Source: Strongyloides papillosus (Eukaryota > Nematoda > Chromadorea > Rhabditida > Strongyloididae). From it: a stretch of DNA of 64,000 nucleotides. Where the stretch lies: NCBI GenBank assembly GCA_005656395.1, contig SRSI01000050.1, positions 868,001 to 932,000 of the forward strand, given 5' to 3'. Shown here one piece after another: positions 24,356 to 35,791 of the stretch (positions are counted from its first letter, which is position 1; each line of letters opens with the position of its first letter). The position numbers and the translations under genes were made by a program. Below the pieces are notes generated by a model that was given only the letters and a program-made list of their open reading frames with translations, ran no database searches and was not told the DNA's origin.

Positions 24356-27300
24356 TTTAACTTTACCAGTTGTATTAATACTATAATTTAATTATATACA
24401 AATTTATATAAGTTAATCTAAACATAAAAATAAACTATTTAAAATAACGTTTTTTAATTTTAAATAAGTATTAATATAACAATATACTTGTTAAATGAAA
24501 TTTATCACGAAGGCACTGCTTTATCAAATAATATGTATTAGCATGCTTCGCCTTCATATAAAAATGATTTTATTTTTTATAATAAGGAGGGAAAATAAAG
24601 GATTATCTAGAATATCGGGAAGAATTAAACTTTTTAGTTATTTAAATGTTTATAAATATAATATAATAAAAATATTGATACCAATATTTTTTTATTTTAC
24701 AAACAATTTTTTTATAAAAATATTTAAATATTCTTTTGAATTTTTATCATTTTTGGAAAAAAGCTTATAAATACAGAAAATAATTCTATAGCTCACCCGC
24801 ACATAATGGATATATGATATCGAAAAAATTAAATTTGCCAAGATGGTTTTTGTGCATGAGCGCGCATGGATTTCAGGTAAATATAGTGTTAACATTTTAT
24901 TTATGATTATATTTAAACATGACAAAGAATTATGATTTAATAAAATATGATTGAAATATAATTTAAATTATTTTGATAAAATGTAGAAATATAAACACAC
25001 AGTTAAATGAATTAACTTTACAATATCTAATTTAAAGTATTGTCATCATTTTTCTTAACAGTAGACGCTAATCATAATCGAATTAAATAAAAAGTTCAAA
25101 GTAATTGTTATTTAAAAAATGTTAACTGTCGTAATAATGTTTTAATACTGTGAAGAAATATATTATCAAAGTTAAATGAATTCTGATAAAACAATTTAAA
25201 AGATTTATATGCTTTATAAAAAAGTAATAATTAAAAATATAAACGTTTTAATCGTAATGGAAAATAGATATTTTAATATTTATAATTAGACTTTTTAATC
25301 TATATCATATGTATAAAAGTCGGAAATATTTTTTGGCATAGGCATTTAATAAAAAAACTGTCCAACTTGTTATAAAAAAAGATCAAAAATCAAAATCTAT
25401 ATACTAATTTAAAAACAATAATTTTGCAAGTTGAAAAAATAATTTCAATTCAACCAATAACAATTTTTTTCTTATCAAATATTAACTTATTAAATACATA
25501 CTGTTTATATCTTTAGTCTTTAGTATAGACAATAATAAATTATTCATATTATGTCATATATAAAAGTTAATTCTTTATTTTATAAGATTATAACACAGAA
25601 TAAAACTAAACTTAAACCATTTGTAATAAATAAAAGAATTTAACAATTCTAAATTCTCAAGTTACATTATCTGAATGATAATTCATAAAAATGAAGTCAA
25701 AACATTTTTCATTTAAAGATTTCTCTTTACATTGATCTAACAACTATCATGCTCTTATCCATTATACAAAACAAAAAGTTTTGCAGAAGTATGTTATCAT
25801 TTTTAACGTTTTAATTTTTACATTTATTTGATAACATTTTTTAATTTTCAAATTAGAAATTTATACAAATAACATTAACATGTTAAACTGTAAATTTAGA
25901 TCCCCTTTTTGAATGATAATAAAAAAAAGTTTACATTAGATTATACCATTTTTTTTAAAAATGTTATCATACAATACAAAAATATTTTTATAAATAATTT
26001 TTAATAACAGGCAAAGTGAAAACATAATAATTTACTTTGGAATTTCTTAGAATCAATATGAAAATAAGTAAATCTACCAGAGCAAAAAGAAAAAAAAAAG
26101 CTATGAAAATAATAAGTCAATACTGTAAAAAATAAAATATTAATTTATTAAAAATATATTTTATTTTTCATAAAATATAATTACAAATAAATCTAAAAAT
26201 AAAAAATCTGTAAAAAATAAACTATCAATTTAATTTGAAAAATAATTTTTATCTTAATTGTCAAATCATATTATTAAAAGTTAAGATTTAATTTTCATAA
26301 AAATTAACATTTTTTAAACAAATTTGTAAAAATATTTTAATGAAAATATAATAACTTAAATAAATAAAAATTTTAAAATAAAAATTATGGCATAAATATA
26401 ATAAAAATTTTGTTTTTTAATGGCCTGGGACAATTTATTTCCTTTTACTAAGATCCGTACTCTATATTTATCTACAAATATATATAATTTTTTTAAGCTT
26501 TTTTTTAACTAATTTGTAAGTAAAAAAAAATAACTAAGGATAATTTTTATTTTTATCCAACCTACTAGGTACGCCATAATAATTTTAATTCAAGTTTAAA
26601 ATCTAAAACTTCCACCTGAGATAAGCTAACTTTATTAAATGGGGATACAAATGTCCAAATTATAAATTTTTATATTGGTAATGTCTGTATGACTTGAAAT
26701 GAAAGTAAGAGTAAAAATACTACGGGCTTCGTAATTTACACTAATAATTGTGTTATAGAAATCTTTTGATGGTTGACGTAAGATTTGTTGTAAAAACCTT
26801 TCATCAAATACAATTAGATGTATTCTCTTTTTATAATTCATCTTTTAAATAATGTTAATGAGATTATAAATACATATTTTAGTTAATATTTACAATAGAT
26901 TATCTCAGAAATTTTAATAACTTTTGACGTGAGAGAAATTTTTGATTATTAGTCTGAGGAAATCGATATTCATTGGATAAAGTAATTATTTTTTTGTTTT
27001 ACTCTAAAATTATTCCTGTAAATGAGAGTTTTATAAAAAATGGCACGTATACCGAAAGTTAAAAAGTCAAGGTAATTAGTTGGTAAAAATAACTTGCATA
27101 AAAATATGTACTTACATATTTGTTTTTTTAAGAGTAATATATTTAGTGAAAACAACGATTGATCTTTGTTCGTCATTAAATATAAATAGTTATTATTAGT
27201 CAGAGTAGTTTAAAAAATAAAATATTCACAGGAAATTAAAAAAATATTTAAAATTAGAAAGTTATTTCCTCCTAAATTAATTGGTGTAAACAAGCTATAA

Positions 27301-27542
27301 CCAAATTTATATTCGAGTTTGACAAATTACACATCATCTTTGCACTTTCTCACTATTCATAATAGTGTAAAAATGTAATATTTTAAGATCTATACTTGAT
27401 AAAAAAATTTTTTTTGATTGAAAAAGATAAAATAAATTTTATTGAGATCACTGTAACATAAAAAGTAGTTTGTTTATATAAATAATTATTTTAGAAGAGG
27501 AAAAAAAAAGTAGTTAAGAAAATATTTGAAGATATATTATAT
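24356..27542. other. Gene-poor AT-rich region
   Basis: 3.2 kb with no gene I can support. Short open frames on both strands are Ile/Phe/Lys-rich and look like chance. The frame at 26635-26841 (minus, 68 codons) has a slightly more protein-like composition but no family signature, no clear splice partner and no signal peptide. The region should hold the ZIP promoter at its left end and the 3' untranslated region of the glutamate receptor at its right end. Confidence 0.5.
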
Positions 27543-30500
27543 CTAAACTACTGTGTTATAAGCACTGTGTAATCTTCCGGTAAATGGCATTTTATTTTGA
27601 TCTAGCGGGTGGGAGATATTATCATCACAGTTTAACTGATTTGATGAGTAATCATTTTCTGAATTTTTTTTCTTGTTAAATTTATTCTTGTAACTTGATT
27701 TATCACTCGCTGGAACATAAGCTGCTGCTTTTTGACGTTTAATGGCATCATGAGCTTCAGTACCTTCTTTAGCAACGGCACCACCTTTTATAGATAATTC
27801 AAGATGACCATATAAAGTTGACTTCAAGTCATTTGCACTAGTTATTTGTCCTTTTCTAGCTTCCAAACGACTTCTATATAAAAATTCACCTAACGCCGCA
27901 ATCATTGATGTTATCATCCCAGCCATTAAAATATAAAATATTCCGGCTACTTTACTAAGATTTAAAGAAGCACTACTACTTTCGGAGATGCCTTGATCAC
28001 ATTCACCCCTATCATACCACCATTTATTTTCAAGTTTTTTTAATTCTCCTCTTTCCTGTAATGCTAAGACAGCAAGATTAATATGGTCTTTCCATTCAGA
28101 ACCAAATGGTGTTGCAACACCATATGATAAACTATTTAAATTTAAACCAACTTTCATTGTATCACATGGTTTTCTGGTATTCGCATAGTCGTTTGCTGTT
28201 GCCTCTAATAAAAATGCATATTTACCTTTAGATGTCCTTACTCTCTCAATTCCTTCATCATAGTCTTTTACAAATACCGATGGAACTTGACTTTCCATAT
28301 AACGATACATTTTTGAGTACATCTCAACAGATGAATATTTAAAGAATTGAGCTGTAGAACCTCCGGATTGAATGCCATATTTAATTTTTGTCTGTTTAGC
28401 TAAATCTTCAACTGACTCAATCGGTGCTTGCATCTTTTCTAATGTTAAAAATGCAGCAAGGTTAGCAGTATAACTAGAAACTATAATCATTGTAAAAAAC
28501 CACCATGCAGATGAGGCTATTCTTCCTGAAATTGACCTTGGTAATATATCTGTTCCCTGTTGCATGAATGCAGCTAACGTAAACCATAGACAATTGTATA
28601 CAGAAAAATCATTAGAAATTGTAAAGGATCCGTTACTTGTTTCATCAATTCTCCATTCATATGGACTGAATCTTGAGACTAAAAATATTACAACAGAAAC
28701 ACCAACGTAAGCAAAAATTATGTACATCCAAATTTCTGTTGATAAGGGTTGCATAAATGAAAATACAGAAAATTCTTGCTTATCTGGTTTTTTTATCATA
28801 ATACTAATTCCGGTAACCTATAAAAAAAGTTTTAATTATGCGTTAGAAAAAATGTTATTTAAGTATATACCATAAATGGTTTACTGAAGTCCACAACTCT
28901 TTCCCTTTCTTGATTAATAGTTAAAGATGATACAGCTAAATCTGCTTCACCATTTAATAATTTTCCTATCATTCCATTCCAACTTCCATCAGGTAATTTT
29001 ATACCATGTCCAATTTTTTCATCAACAATAATTTCATATCTAAAATCATTAATTCTTTCTGCAAGAAGTACTAATAAGTCAACGCAATATCCCTCAAAAC
29101 GATTATTTCCCTGGCATTCAGTTTTATTTGAATTAAGGCATTCTCGTTTTATCATTACAAATGGAGAAACTAAAACGGTGATTACACGTAATAAACGTGT
29201 GTTACTTTGATCAGTATTTGTTTTTCTAACATGTTGTGAGATAGCTTCATCGTTGACAAATCCAGTCCCTTGTCTCCAAACCGTAACTTCTTTTTGATTA
29301 AAATTAGACGTATTTGAGGAGATTAAATCTATTACTGTTACAGCAAAATTTTTACGAAAACCTAATCTATCAAATTCAATGTTACCTGTTAATGTTCCAT
29401 CTTCAGACGTTATTTTAACATCATGAAGACCTTTAGAAATTAATTTTCCATGTTCAAATGTACTAAATGGTCGATTTTCTGACTTCTTGTCATACTGTGG
29501 ATGACAATAAATACCCTTAAAACCTCTATTATACAAATCACCATGCCTGAAATTTTGATAAAAAATTGAATCATTCTTTTTTAGAGAATTCTCAAGTGCC
29601 TTCTTAACAACAAGAACAGCATCATGTACAAATGCTAACCTAGCCTCAAGGTCAATATTCTTTTCATTTCTTTCTTGTTGCCTATTAATATCAATATTCT
29701 TCTTTAACATATTATGAACTTTTGAATCTTTTGAAACAATTTGAAAACCTGTAATATTAATATTTCCATTTTGGAACATCTCTACATCGTATGGTAGGAA
29801 ATCAAAATTTACAACTAAATAATGGTAATTTTGTTGATTAAATTGTGCTCCCCTAACAGAAGCTAAAAATTGTTGTTGTTTATAGGAAGATGTTATGTCT
29901 AAAATAACTCTCCTGGGCTCATTATTTCTTCCATATTTCATATTAAATTTTCTTAAAAACTCTCCATAATCAACTGGTTCTAAGGGTAACTTTACTATCT
30001 CAGATGTTATTGATAAGTTGGAAAGTTTTTGTGTATAAAAATAAATTAATTCTAGATTTTGTGTTGCAGCTTTACCATCGTAAAGATATATAAAACTTTG
30101 CCAATTTTTTTGTACAATTATATTAGCAATAAGTTCTCCATTAGGAGGACGCATAGAAACTTCAAAACTACAATGTCAAATGATATTATTTTTGTTACAT
30201 GGTAATAGATAGAAAAAAAACATACTTATTAGGATAATTATCTAATGGACTTATTGCTGACATATCCCAATTAACAAATGGAATTTCCATTGTACTTGCA
30301 ACGGTACTGTATGCCTCATAGGTCCTTTGGTTACCATTAGCACCAGCCATCATTACCATAAGACCTTCCTGTAACTCAGAACAAATTTTCTTCATAACAC
30401 CCCATACATCAAATGCTGCATTACGGAGTGCCTTATTATGATGTTTCATTTTAAATTTAGAATAAATATCTTGATTATACATATTAATAGTAAAGTTCAA

Positions 30501-30638
30501 AGCACCAATGACACCTTGTTCTCTGTCACCAGGCACGGTAAATGAAGCAATAGGTATTTTTGAAGGATATCCATTTATTATTAAAATAATATTAAAATAA
30601 AAAAATATACAAAAAAAATAATGAAGAGTTAAAATCAT
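27543..30638 (-). CDS. Ionotropic glutamate receptor, non-NMDA (AMPA/kainate-like)
   Basis: Ligand-gated cation channel subunit for glutamate. Exons 30638-30226, 30167-28871 and 28817-27543 give 994 residues. Order: signal peptide (hydrophobic to about residue 22), amino-terminal LIVBP-like domain, ligand-binding S1 (ending MVYT, then [15 protein letters not shown] across the splice), M1 ([16 protein letters not shown]), pore loop FMQQGTD, M3 with [12 protein letters not shown]2 ([22 protein letters not shown]), M4 and a cytoplasmic tail ending HSAYNTVV. The pore has Gln at the Q/R site, so it should be calcium-permeable. It belongs to the glr group of nematodes, but I cannot name the member. 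Confidence 0.92.
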
Positions 30639-31232
30639 TTTTAAATTTAATCTAAAATAAATTTTTAAGTAACATTTTCCGTCTTTACTTTACTTTCCCA
30701 ATTTAATGGACTTATGTCAAGTTAAATTTATAAATTATCCTACATAAACTTTATTATATTCGACAAAAATTATTATAAATAAGAAAGTGGCCAGTATTTT
30801 ATTTTTATCAAGGAAGAATAAATAAGTTAGAGTGAAGATTATATTGTGGATACAATAACTTAAAGTTATTGAGAAGTCAATTAAGAAACACATTATCCGG
30901 TAACAGAGTGAAGAATACCCTATCAAGAAAGGCTTTTCTCCTGATTAAGCGGTTATTCTTTAAAAGTAATTGAAAAGTTGAAGGAGGATTTTAAATTTAG
31001 TGTGGATAACAACCATCTTTATATATTTAGAAAAATAATAAAAACACTCTATAGATGAATTTATAGAGTATAAAAGACAGATAATAAAATACTCTGATAT
31101 AAAAATATAGGATTGGTATTAAAAGAAAAGAGTAAGCGGCCTGTTAAAAAGAATTTGATTAGGAAACAATTTAAAATGAATAATAAGTTTTTGTAATTGT
31201 ATTATTATAATAGTCAAAAACTTGAGGAGTTC
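30639..31232. other. Intergenic, glutamate receptor promoter side
   Basis: 594 bp between two minus-strand genes. AT-rich, no coding exon or clear motif seen. Confidence 0.5.
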
Positions 31233-31939
31233 CTATCCCCTTAAATAGCTTTTTAGTTCACACTTGAATGTATTTGGGTTTACTGAGTATGGATGACAAC
31301 AACATCGACAGACATCCCCATTTATTCTAAAAATAGAAAATATTACCTAAATTTAGAATTCATTTTTTACCTCTTTTCAGGAATACATGTTAGATAATCT
31401 AATCCATTAATAATATCAACCATTGAACTTGTCACATTTGGTAAAGGAATTGCTGGATTTGGCCATAATTTACATCCGCCATTAAGTTGTCTAGATACAC
31501 ATGCATCACTCTGGTCAATATCAGCACATTTCCTTTCAGCAACAAATAAAGGATTTATTATATTTCCATTTCCTCTTCTATGGCAATTACGTCCACAACT
31601 CTGTTGATATGAACATTCACCGCATTGTTTCTCACTTATAGTCATTTTCCTTAAATAATTATAAAAATTATCAAAAGCTGTCCCAAAACGTTCTCTTAAA
31701 ATTTTAAAAAATACATGACTACGACATCCTTTTCTCCCTGGTAATAATTGGTCAAAATATGATCTATCAAAACGTTTATTTGTTCTATTTTGTGAGTGTA
31801 ACCAGATACATGGATTCCATTCACTCCATTCTTGACAATTCTCTGCTTGTATTGGATTTCCAAACATAGCAGATATCTGACAATCAACACATTTTCCTAA
31901 TAGTGAAAATATAACAAACAAGATAGGTAGAAACATCAT
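31233..31939 (-). CDS. Secreted Cys-rich protein with a thrombospondin-type-1-like start
   Basis: Exons 31939-31371 and 31326-31233 give 220 residues. A signal peptide of about 20 residues (MMFLPILFVIFSLLGKCVDC) is followed by CQEWSEWNPCIW, the W-x-x-W-x-x-C start of a TSP1 repeat, and then many Cys pairs (CGECSYQQSCGRNC). The second exon is short and encodes RCCCHPYSVNPNTFKCELKSYL before the stop. It is likely an extracellular, disulphide-rich protein. I do not recognise the family beyond the TSP1-like start. It precedes the glutamate receptor on the same strand by about 600 bp, too far for a typical operon. Confidence 0.7.
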
Positions 31940-32075
31940 GTTGAAAATAATGTAGATTTCACCTATGATTGATCCTTTATATACATATTAAAATAATCTT
32001 TTTATTTTCTATTATTGGATATCGGTAAAATTAACAAAAATTAATGGTGTGTAATAGTTACATTATTTATTTATC

Positions 32076-33287
32076 TTAAATCATCTCAATCGTGTCTTCT
32101 AACCAAATTTTAACAGATGAAGGTAATGGTTTATATTCCTTTATACATTTCTCAACTAATACCGGATCAACACCTATACGCACTCTCCTAAAGCACAACT
32201 GACCCATTTGAGATTCATTGGTATATTGAATAAGACCTCTTTCAACTAATGTGTCTAGTTCTTTATATATATCCATGTCTGATTCACGATGCCTATGTTG
32301 GTGATCATATGTATTCTTAAATCTCAAATAACTTTTTAATATATTATGATATAAAAATTCAATATCTTGTGTAATTTTCATAAGTTTAACGACGCATAAT
32401 AGTAAACATAATTGGCGAATTGTTAAACCTTTTAGGATATTCGCATTTATTGTTGGTACAAATAGTTTTATTGTATCAAATAAAAGAGGAGGAATTTCAT
32501 CAATACGTGATTCATCATTAGTTTCATGTTCATTCTTCTCTTGGTAATATATTTTACTCACTAACGTTATTACAATCTTTTTTAATGTAATGATTGAACG
32601 GTCAACATAATAAAGTTGCATTAAATTATCAATTACATCATCTCTTCTAACCATTTTTTTAATTTTTTTGTTTCTTTTTTTACCCATCTCAACCAACTTT
32701 TTACTTATATTTTCTTCTTCTGAACTGTCTACTCCAAATAAACAATCAAGTAACATACTTTTAAAACAATCCAAATATTCATCAAATGATAAATTATTTA
32801 TATACACAATTTCGTTGTTTAAAATGCGAGATCTAACTCTCTTTTCAAGGCAATTTTTTACATCCCTCAAATCAGAAACTAAAATGACATACCAACTTCT
32901 ATTTCTCGTTTCGTTTAACAATTTATACAACAAAGTTTGATCTCTATTCTCAGAAAGAATCTCGAAATTCTCCAATACAATTATCTGTGGTTCATCATCA
33001 TCGTCATCACTTTGGTCACCCTCCAATTTTGCTAATATTTTTAATCCTGCTGCGTTATTACTCAAAAAGTTACAATCCAAAAATGTTGTCTGAATTGTCT
33101 CTTGATACTCATCAGTAATCATCTGAATTGAAGTTGTTTTTCCAGTTCCTTTTGGACCAACCACTAAACAACTTCCTCCTCTATTCGTAAAATTAAATTT
33201 ATTAATATTTCCTTCTAATTTTTCAAGTTGTTTGTCAATACCATATAATTTTTTGTCAAACAACTTTAAATTATCTAATATTCTCAT
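32076..33287 (-). CDS. ORC4: ORC4, origin recognition complex subunit 4
   Basis: AAA+ subunit of the origin recognition complex. One exon, 403 residues, near the usual length. LYGIDKQLEKL is the conserved start; Walker A is GPKGTGKT at about residues 44-51. The Walker B strand reads QIIVLENFEIL, lacking the Asp of the usual DE pair. Then come QTLLYKLLNETRN, LEKRVRSRI (as in human LEKRVKSRF), and the C-terminal winged helix ending SSVKIWLEDTIEM. The gene diverges from TRAPPC3, and an E2F-type site lies 175 bp upstream. An acceptor (TTTTTTTCAG) lies just before the ATG. ORC1 in the same window supplies its partner. Confidence 0.88.
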   Translation of the reverse strand: MRILDNLKLFDKKLYGIDKQLEKLEGNINKFNFTNRGGSCLVVGPKGTGKTTSIQMITDEYQETIQTTFLDCNFLSNNAAGLKILAKLEGDQSDDDDDEPQIIVLENFEILSENRDQTLLYKLLNETRNRSWYVILVSDLRDVKNCLEKRVRSRILNNEIVYINNLSFDEYLDCFKSMLLDCLFGVDSSEEENISKKLVEMGKKRNKKIKKMVRRDDVIDNLMQLYYVDRSIITLKKIVITLVSKIYYQEKNEHETNDESRIDEIPPLLFDTIKLFVPTINANILKGLTIRQLCLLLCVVKLMKITQDIEFLYHNILKSYLRFKNTYDHQHRHRESDMDIYKELDTLVERGLIQYTNESQMGQLCFRRVRIGVDPVLVEKCIKEYKPLPSSVKIWLEDTIEMI

Positions 33288-33854
33288 GATGAAAAGAATA
33301 AACTGAAAAAAAGTTCCGATAATTAGTTTACTTAAAAATAATATAAGATAATGGAAAACAACTAAGTTAAAAAAAGGTTAAAAGACAGGGAAATAAGAAG
33401 ATTCAATTATGTTTTATAAGTATTTTTAACAATAATACAAGTGTTCATTATTCCAAATCTTCGCGCCAAATATGGAAACTTGAGGGAAAAAATTACATAA
33501 AATTATATTGGCAATTTTTTTGAAAAATAAAATTAATTACACCAAGACTGTAATCCCGTGACACAACAAAAAATAACTAAAAATTAATTAGGCGATCTTT
33601 TTTGGTCGTTATTCACGGCACGTTAGAAATTCTCGATGACCCAACAAATGCCAAAAAAAATCCAATCTTCATGTCCATTTGAATTTCAAACATTCAATCA
33701 ACTAATCTACAAGTTTTACTAAAACCAGCCAACTTCAAATACAATGACATTTTAAAACTCTTCGTTTTGGGACTTTACATCGGAAACACGTTTACTTACA
33801 AAGAACAATTTTGCTACACTATTCCGCTGGTTGGATACAGATTATTACCTGATA
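33288..33854. other. Divergent promoter of ORC4 and TRAPPC3
   Basis: 567 bp with the start codons of ORC4 and TRAPPC3 facing outwards. Contains the E2F-type octamer at 33463-33470. A GGATACAG acceptor candidate lies about 17 bases before the TRAPPC3 ATG. Confidence 0.55.
33463..33470 (-). promoter_or_regulatory. E2F-type site upstream of ORC4
   Basis: GCGCCAAA on the plus strand reads TTTGGCGC on the ORC4 strand, identical to the octamer before ORC1. It is 175 bp from the ORC4 start codon in the same relative orientation. Confidence 0.6.
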
Positions 33855-34370
33855 ATGGCTCCACAAACAATTCCAGGTGAGATGTTTGCTATAACGTATG
33901 GTTGTTTGGTTGTTGAATTGATAAAAGATTATGAAAACGTAGAAGAAGTCAATGCTCAATTAGACAAAATGGGATTTAATATTGGCCTGAGGATTGCTGA
34001 TGATTTTTTATCAAAGAATGTTAATGTTGGTAAATGTACAGACATGAAACAACTTTCAGAAGTCTTAGCTAAGACAGCATTGAAAACATATCTTGGAGTT
34101 ACAGGTCAAGTTACATCATGGAGTAGTGGTGGTGATGAATGTTCTATTATTGTAGATAGTAATCCATTGACAGAATTTGTTGAGATTCCCGACAAGTACA
34201 ATGGTTTGAAATATTCACAAATTATTTGTGGTGCTATAAGAGGAGCATTGGAGGCTATGCACATGGATGTTATTGTTGTCCTTGTTGATGATGTTCCTAA
34301 CCCAACGGAGATAAGGTTAAAATTCAACAGAATCATCCGCGAGAATGTTCCTGCTGGGGAAGATGAGTAA
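33855..34370 (+). CDS. TRAPPC3: TRAPPC3 (BET3), TRAPP complex core subunit
   Basis: Core subunit of the TRAPP tethering complexes, which act as Rab1 exchange factors in ER-Golgi traffic. One exon, 171 residues. I chose the ATG at 33855 (MAPQTIPGEMF), which matches the family's usual start point before the FTLTYG-like stretch. Conserved blocks: YGCLVVELIKDYENVEEVNAQLDKMGFNIG, the VGKC cysteine that is palmitoylated in the family, KTYLGVT, DECSIIVDSNPL, and RGALEAM. Ends NVPAGEDE. It diverges from ORC4. Confidence 0.93.
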   Translation: MAPQTIPGEMFAITYGCLVVELIKDYENVEEVNAQLDKMGFNIGLRIADDFLSKNVNVGKCTDMKQLSEVLAKTALKTYLGVTGQVTSWSSGGDECSIIVDSNPLTEFVEIPDKYNGLKYSQIICGAIRGALEAMHMDVIVVLVDDVPNPTEIRLKFNRIIRENVPAGEDE

Positions 34371-34631
34371 AAGAATTGGAAAATAGATATGTATATAATT
34401 CACTTTTTTTTATAATTTCATCTCTATATATAACTATTAAATAAAGGGTGTAAAATCAAATTGATAACCATCTAATTACTTATTTATAATCTGAGGTATA
34501 TATTACCAAAATTGCTTAATTAATTTAGACATTAAATTTAATAATAGAATGAAATTTGCTGTTAGAATTTAGACTATAAATGTTCTTTGTTCTATCTTAA
34601 CCTTATATTTTAATTTTAGATTTCATTAACA

Positions 34632-35204
34632 ATGAACAATAGTGAGGAATCTTCAGTTAAAGGTGTGGAAAATGAACAAAAATTAACGACAACTATGGAA
34701 GAATCTTTAAAAAAGGAAGGAGTACTTCTTAGGGATGGTAGGAATACTTCAAATGTTGACAAATTTATAAAAATAAAGAACGCTTTAAGGAAATCAATGT
34801 CTCTTAATATTACACCGGATACACATGATGATAAAACTAATGAATTAAAATCAAAAGTTCTTGGGTACATGAAAAGTAATTCAAATAGAATAGAGGTAAC
34901 AAGCGATTCACTCAATGGTAATTATGTCCGCACTATGTCTATGAAATATGAGGATAATTTGAAAAACAACAAAGTGCTTTCTGAGTGTACAGATGTTAAA
35001 AAATGTGAAACAAAGAATGAAAAACTATCACAACTTCCACGTCAATGTAATTTAGGTATGAATGTTTCTGATAAGATTCCAGATGTAGGTGGATTAAGAA
35101 ATTATTATAGGTACATGGGATATACAGATATTAATAAAACTGTCAAAGTAGTATCAGAATTAAAGGCATCCTTCAATGATGGAAATAAACCATTAGATTC
35201 TTGA
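34632..35204 (+). CDS. Unrecognised hydrophilic protein
   Basis: 190 residues, one exon. Starts ten bases after a splice acceptor (TTTTAATTTTAG), which suggests trans-splicing. Ser/Asn/Lys-rich with no signal peptide or membrane segment; the most structured-looking part is the C-terminal VGGLRNYYRYMGYTDINKTV. No family recognised. It lies 261 bp after TRAPPC3 on the same strand, so an operon is possible but the gap is longer than usual. Confidence 0.6.
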   Translation: MNNSEESSVKGVENEQKLTTTMEESLKKEGVLLRDGRNTSNVDKFIKIKNALRKSMSLNITPDTHDDKTNELKSKVLGYMKSNSNRIEVTSDSLNGNYVRTMSMKYEDNLKNNKVLSECTDVKKCETKNEKLSQLPRQCNLGMNVSDKIPDVGGLRNYYRYMGYTDINKTVKVVSELKASFNDGNKPLDS

Positions 35205-35473
35205 TTATTAATTTTTCTTTTGTATATTTATAAAAAAAATATTTTAAACATTTGATGTAACTTTCCGAAAATATTGTACACAATTTTTTCCATTTCTGAC
35301 TTTTTCACATAGTTATTAACATAAAATTTAATTATCGTTATAAATACACTCTAATTCATATTTTTTTTTACATTTTAAATCTATTCATTTTAATGACGTG
35401 TTTGTCATTTTGATCTATTTATTATTATTATTTTCCTTCCTTAAATATTTTCATTTTGTTATATGAAAAGATA

Positions 35474-35791
35474 ATGTTCAAGATATTTTACGTATCCTTT
35501 TTAACAACAGGAGTACTTAGTGGTTCTTTATTATTATTTTTAGTGCTGTATTTTCTGAGTAGAAAAAAAGAACGGAGTGATAGCATGAATGGAAAAAGTC
35601 TTGTTAAAATTGAGAAGGAAAATTATAATGTTTGGATTATTGAACCAGAAAAGAAGGAAAAAAGTAAATCAAAAAAGGCTGTGGTGAATGAAAAAAGTAG
35701 TGTAACATTAAAGAGTATCAAAATAGATAAAAGCGGAATTTCCAACGATAAGGATGGTAAAAAATTAGATGATAATAAAATACAAAAATAA
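35474..35791 (+). CDS. Small single-pass membrane protein, unrecognised
   Basis: 105 residues from the ATG at 35474. A hydrophobic stretch, VSFLTTGVLSGSLLLFLVL, lies near the N-terminus, followed by RKKER and a Lys/Ser-rich hydrophilic tail, suggesting a signal-anchor with a basic cytoplasmic tail. No family recognised. About 270 bp after the preceding small gene on the same strand. A real gene is likely but not certain from sequence alone. Confidence 0.45.
   Translation: MFKIFYVSFLTTGVLSGSLLLFLVLYFLSRKKERSDSMNGKSLVKIEKENYNVWIIEPEKKEKSKSKKAVVNEKSSVTLKSIKIDKSGISNDKDGKKLDDNKIQK

Noticed and set aside
24495..24770. 91-codon plus-strand frame
   Set aside because: Ile/Phe/Lys-rich, no splice or start context, no family signal; chance frame in AT-rich DNA.
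26635..27176. Two minus-strand frames of 68 codons
   Set aside because: No homology, signal peptide or workable splicing between them; too weak to call a gene.
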